Below, one piece after another: positions 61,097 to 64,000 of a stretch of DNA of 64,000 bases. This stretch comes from Phytopseudomonas flavescens (GTDB lineage Bacteria > Pseudomonadota > Gammaproteobacteria > Pseudomonadales > Pseudomonadaceae). Below the pieces are notes generated by a model, which searched no databases, had not been told where the DNA came from, and saw nothing but the letters and a program-made list of their open reading frames with translations. The stretch covers positions 124,001 to 188,000 of the forward strand of contig NZ_FNDG01000008.1 in NCBI RefSeq assembly GCF_900100535.1, written 5' to 3'. Within the stretch, counting starts at the first letter, position 1, and each line of letters opens with the position of its first letter. A program made the translations under genes and the position numbers.

Positions 61097-64000
61097 GCCG
61101 GCACCTGCGTTTCACGCCCTTGTCGGGGGGGCAGCGGGGCGAAATAGCCCACCACCAGCAACAGCACGCCGACACCGATGAAGGAAATGATCCGTTCCAG
61201 GCTGCCGCTGTTGCCCAGGTCGACGAAGAACAGCTTCACGACCACCACCGCGATCAGCGCCGCGCCCGTCATCCACAGATCACGACGAGCGCGCAGGTGC
61301 CCGACGATGGTCAGGCTCAGGGCGATCAGTGTCCAGACGATGGACAGGCCGGCCTGCACCAGGCGCGAATCGATCAAGGCATCCAGCTGGAACGGCACCT
61401 GCCCCCAATGGAATGCGCTACGACAGACCATCATGGTCAACAGGGCGAACAACGAGGCGCCGATCACCGCCTGGGCTGCCAGTTGCCTCTGCCTCGGCTC
61501 GACAGGCAACGCGGACAACCCGTCCCGGGCCCAACGCTGCACGGCGAAGAGCACGAACAGCATGCCCAGTTCCAGGGGGTTGACCAGCGGCACGTAGGGC
61601 AGCGGTTCCGCAGAACCGTCACTGAGCAGATTGACCAGCCAGAACCAGCCCAGCAGAAGGACTGCCACCGGTATGGCCGCATAGCTGCGGTACTCCTGTG
61701 GATAAGACGCTACGGGCCAGGGCAGTGGGCGGCGCAGGCTCATCAGCATCAGGAAGGCACACGGCACCAGTACCCAGCCCAGCCAGCGCCAGGCGTTGTA
61801 GTGTTCGGCCAGGGCGAGGAACAGGAAGCGCAGCTGCAGCGCCGGTACGCCCAGCAGCAGCCAGCAACCGAGCACGTGGCCGATGCGGATCAACGCCTCC
61901 GGCACCAGCCCCTGAAGGCGGCGCAGCATCAGGACATGCAGGGCGAACAACGCTGGCCAGGCGAGCCAGCCGAGCGCTGCCAATGGCTGATAGCTCAGGT
62001 GCCAGGTGAGCAGCACGACGCCGAACCCCAACGGCACCAGCGCGAGGCTGAACACCGCCAGTGCCGGCCAGCGCTGACGCAGGGCGAACAAGGTGGTAGC
62101 GGCCAGGCTGAGTACGGCAACCAGCAGGAATGCATGCCCCTCCAGGTGGTCCGGCACGAAGCGGGAAATTTCGCTCAGCGCCGCCATTAACCACCAGGCC
62201 GCGCACCAGAACAGCGCCACGTGCGACAGCTCCTGCACATCCAGCGGCAGCAGGTCGGAGCGGGTCACGCGCCCCGCGAGGTACAGGCGCCAGGCGCAGA
62301 ACAGGCCCGCCATGGCCAGCAGCGCCGGCGCCCAGAACGTCATATGGGCCAGCGGCCGCAGGGCCTCGGCGACCACGCTCTGATCGAGGCCGTCGCTGAA
62401 GGTCAGGTAGATCATCCCACCAAGCACCTGCACGACGAAGGCGCTGATCAGCATACTGCGCGCGCCTAGATGCAAGCCGGCCAGCAGCGTCACCACGCCC
62501 GCCACGGCCCAGGCGGCGGCAGTGCCATAGGGGCCGAAGCACAGAGGAGCCATCAGGTAGAGAAATGCCAGACCAACACAGGCCAGCACGGGTTGCAGCT
62601 GGCGCTCGCGATCCGCCACCCGGTTTCCCGCAGCACGCACCTGCAGGAAACTGAACAGCAGTGCCGCACCGAGCATCAACGCGCCGAGCGCTGACCCCTC
62701 GAGGACGGTCTCATCGCCGGGGCGCACGCTCCACAGGTAGGCCAGGGCCGCGCCCGCCTGCAGCAGCAGGGCGAACAGACGCGCGAACAGCCGTTGCTGA
62801 CGCAGCGCCAGCCAGTACAGGCCTGCGCCCTCCACCGCCCAGGCCGCGGAAGTCCAGCGCGCATCCAGGCCCAATGGGATGGCCAGGGTGGCGAAAATCA
62901 CCCCCAGCGCCAGGCAGGTCTCCATCAGCAGTACCGCACGCCCTGGCGCACGCGCAACCAGTAGGCGGGCCAGCAGCATGTACAACAGGCCCATGGCCAG
63001 AGCACTGAACGCCGGCCCGAAAGGCAGGTGCTGAACCACCGCGTATTGCAGGCCGAAGCCCACCAGTGGCGTGCCGAACAGCACACTGCCATCGACGTAA
63101 CCGGCCTGGCGCGCCGACCACTTGAGCAGGGCCTCGCGGGAGTCGTTTTCCGGCGCGGTCGGTGCCTCGAGCAGGCGCCTCCGGGCGAACAGCAGACCGA
63201 TGGCGACGTACATCAGGAAGAACAGCAGCAGGAACGCCTGGGTGCTGAGCCACAGGTCCGCGGTGTAGGAGCGCAGGCCCCAGGCCAGGCCGATGCCGAA
63301 GGTGCCGACGAAACCGATCAGATTGAGCTCGCGCCAGGCCTTGAACCAGGCGATGGCGAAGATCCCCGCGTTGAGCAAGGCGAAATAGCTGAACAGGGCG
63401 ACGTGACTACCACCACCACTGGAGGCCAGGATCGGTGCGGCGAAACCACCCAGCGCCGCCGCCGCGGCCAGGCCACGGGCGTCCTGCAGGATGGCCAGCA
63501 CGGCCGAGCAGAGGGTCACCACCACCAGCAGCAGCATCGCCACCTGCGGGGAAAGCAGAGGATGCAGACGCATGGCCGCGAACACCGTCAGGTACAACAC
63601 GGCGATGCCGCCACCCTGCATCAGCAAGGCATAGGCCGGGCGCCGCTGGCGCAACCACCAGCCCAGCGCCAGCAGGGCGATCGCCGCCAGCGCCACGCCG
63701 GCGTAGCGCAACTCGATGGCCACCACCACCCGCTCGGAGGCGTAGCGCAGCAGGAAGGCCAGGCCCAGGAACAGCAGCACAAGGCCCACGCGCAAGACGG
63801 TGTTGCCGCCGAGCAGCCAGTCCCGCGCCGCAGCGATGCCACGCTCGAGCCAGGTCGGCGCTGGCAGCTCGGTAACCCGCGCCGCGGCTGGCGGGGGCGT
63901 CGTAGCAGCTGGCTCCACGGCTGGCCCGGGGCTCGGCTGTGCAGTTGGCGTGACAGCAGGCAGTACCAGTTCGAGTTCCCACTTACGCGCGCCGGTTGGT
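61093..64000 (-). CDS. DUF2339 multi-spanning membrane protein (partial, 5' end outside window)
   Basis: At least 968 residues with about 25 membrane helices and no soluble catalytic domain. The TM region opens with WLLGGNTVLRVGLVLLFLGL and YASERVVVAIELRYAGVAL, as in DUF2339 proteins. A GTG at 63918 would give 941 residues, but the frame stays open to the window edge through RKWELELVLPA and a Pro/Ala-rich linker, so the real start lies beyond position 64000. Role unknown. Coupled to the DUF3999 gene. Confidence 0.82.
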   Translation of the reverse strand, partial: PTGARKWELELVLPAVTPTAQPSPGPAVEPAATTPPPAAARVTELPAPTWLERGIAAARDWLLGGNTVLRVGLVLLFLGLAFLLRYASERVVVAIELRYAGVALAAIALLALGWWLRQRRPAYALLMQGGGIAVLYLTVFAAMRLHPLLSPQVAMLLLVVVTLCSAVLAILQDARGLAAAAALGGFAAPILASSGGGSHVALFSYFALLNAGIFAIAWFKAWRELNLIGFVGTFGIGLAWGLRSYTADLWLSTQAFLLLFFLMYVAIGLLFARRRLLEAPTAPENDSREALLKWSARQAGYVDGSVLFGTPLVGFGLQYAVVQHLPFGPAFSALAMGLLYMLLARLLVARAPGRAVLLMETCLALGVIFATLAIPLGLDARWTSAAWAVEGAGLYWLALRQQRLFARLFALLLQAGAALAYLWSVRPGDETVLEGSALGALMLGAALLFSFLQVRAAGNRVADRERQLQPVLACVGLAFLYLMAPLCFGPYGTAAAWAVAGVVTLLAGLHLGARSMLISAFVVQVLGGMIYLTFSDGLDQSVVAEALRPLAHMTFWAPALLAMAGLFCAWRLYLAGRVTRSDLLPLDVQELSHVALFWCAAWWLMAALSEISRFVPDHLEGHAFLLVAVLSLAATTLFALRQRWPALAVFSLALVPLGFGVVLLTWHLSYQPLAALGWLAWPALFALHVLMLRRLQGLVPEALIRIGHVLGCWLLLGVPALQLRFLFLALAEHYNAWRWLGWVLVPCAFLMLMSLRRPLPWPVASYPQEYRSYAAIPVAVLLLGWFWLVNLLSDGSAEPLPYVPLVNPLELGMLFVLFAVQRWARDGLSALPVEPRQRQLAAQAVIGASLFALLTMMVCRSAFHWGQVPFQLDALIDSRLVQAGLSIVWTLIALSLTIVGHLRARRDLWMTGAALIAVVVVKLFFVDLGNSGSLERIISFIGVGVLLLVVGYFAPLPPRQGRETQVPA

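Overview
This GC-rich window reads as a chromosomal segment of a Pseudomonas species. The evidence is the gene content and order (bioBFH, comF, modE, glcB, creBC...D, dtd-pip, a full hut cluster, fbp) and the typical pseudomonad protein sequences. I see no rRNA, tRNA, CRISPR array, insertion sequence or prophage. Genes are densely packed and many neighbours share ATGA or TGATG overlaps. Both edges cut genes: bioH at position 1 and a DUF2339 membrane protein at position 64000.

Layout. 1-3 kb: biotin operon bioB-bioF-bioH on the minus strand, with a candidate BirA operator over its promoter. 3-6.6 kb: comF, modE, srkA and rarD on the plus strand. 6.8-10.8 kb: an iron-signalling cassette (ECF sigma factor, FecR-type regulator, TonB-dependent receptor with STN domain). 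10.9-14.4 kb: an ACT-domain regulator, a GNAT acetyltransferase and malate synthase G. 14.5-16.7 kb: a membrane acyltransferase and a secreted GH5 glycosidase. 16.9-19.5 kb: a cNMP/CBS/DUF294 signalling protein with a DnaQ-like exonuclease. 19.5-25.6 kb: a sulfur-scavenging island (sulfatase, TonB receptor, LysR regulator, substrate-binding protein). 25.7-31.7 kb: trhP, a small membrane protein, and creD, a CBS-pair protein, creC and creB. 31.75-32.5 kb: a 757-base gene-free stretch holding four diverged copies of a DnaA-box-like module about 185 bases apart. 32.5-40.1 kb: a chemoreceptor, a retropepsin-like protease, a polar amino acid ABC transporter, dtd, pip and a small lipoprotein. 40.3-54.7 kb: histidine/urocanate use (hutG, hutI, hutH, a HutH paralogue, hutV/W/X transporter, an NCS1 permease, hutU, hutD, hutC and divergent hutF). 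54.7-64 kb: lipocalin, BamE-like lipoprotein, DUF924, fbp, a diguanylate cyclase, a YkgJ-like cysteine cluster protein, DUF3999 and DUF2339.

How the genes work together. HutC (GntR repressor) has palindromic sites in front of hutU and between hutC and hutF, and the hutU site lies over the start predicted from a GG-N10-GC sigma-54 motif. CreB/CreC should drive creD through a Cre tag just upstream of creD. The LysR regulator and the divergent TonB receptor share a control region with two 14-base repeats exactly 42 bases apart.

Most notable observations: (1) the DnaA-box repeat array; (2) a HutH paralogue that lacks the Ala-Ser-Gly tripeptide needed to form the MIO cofactor; (3) an arrangement, judged against remembered P. 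aeruginosa gene order, in which the DnaA-box stretch marks the junction of an origin-symmetric inversion; (4) a CBS-pair gene placed between creC and creD; (5) the sulfatase island, which has a receptor and a binding protein but no ABC permease or ATPase.
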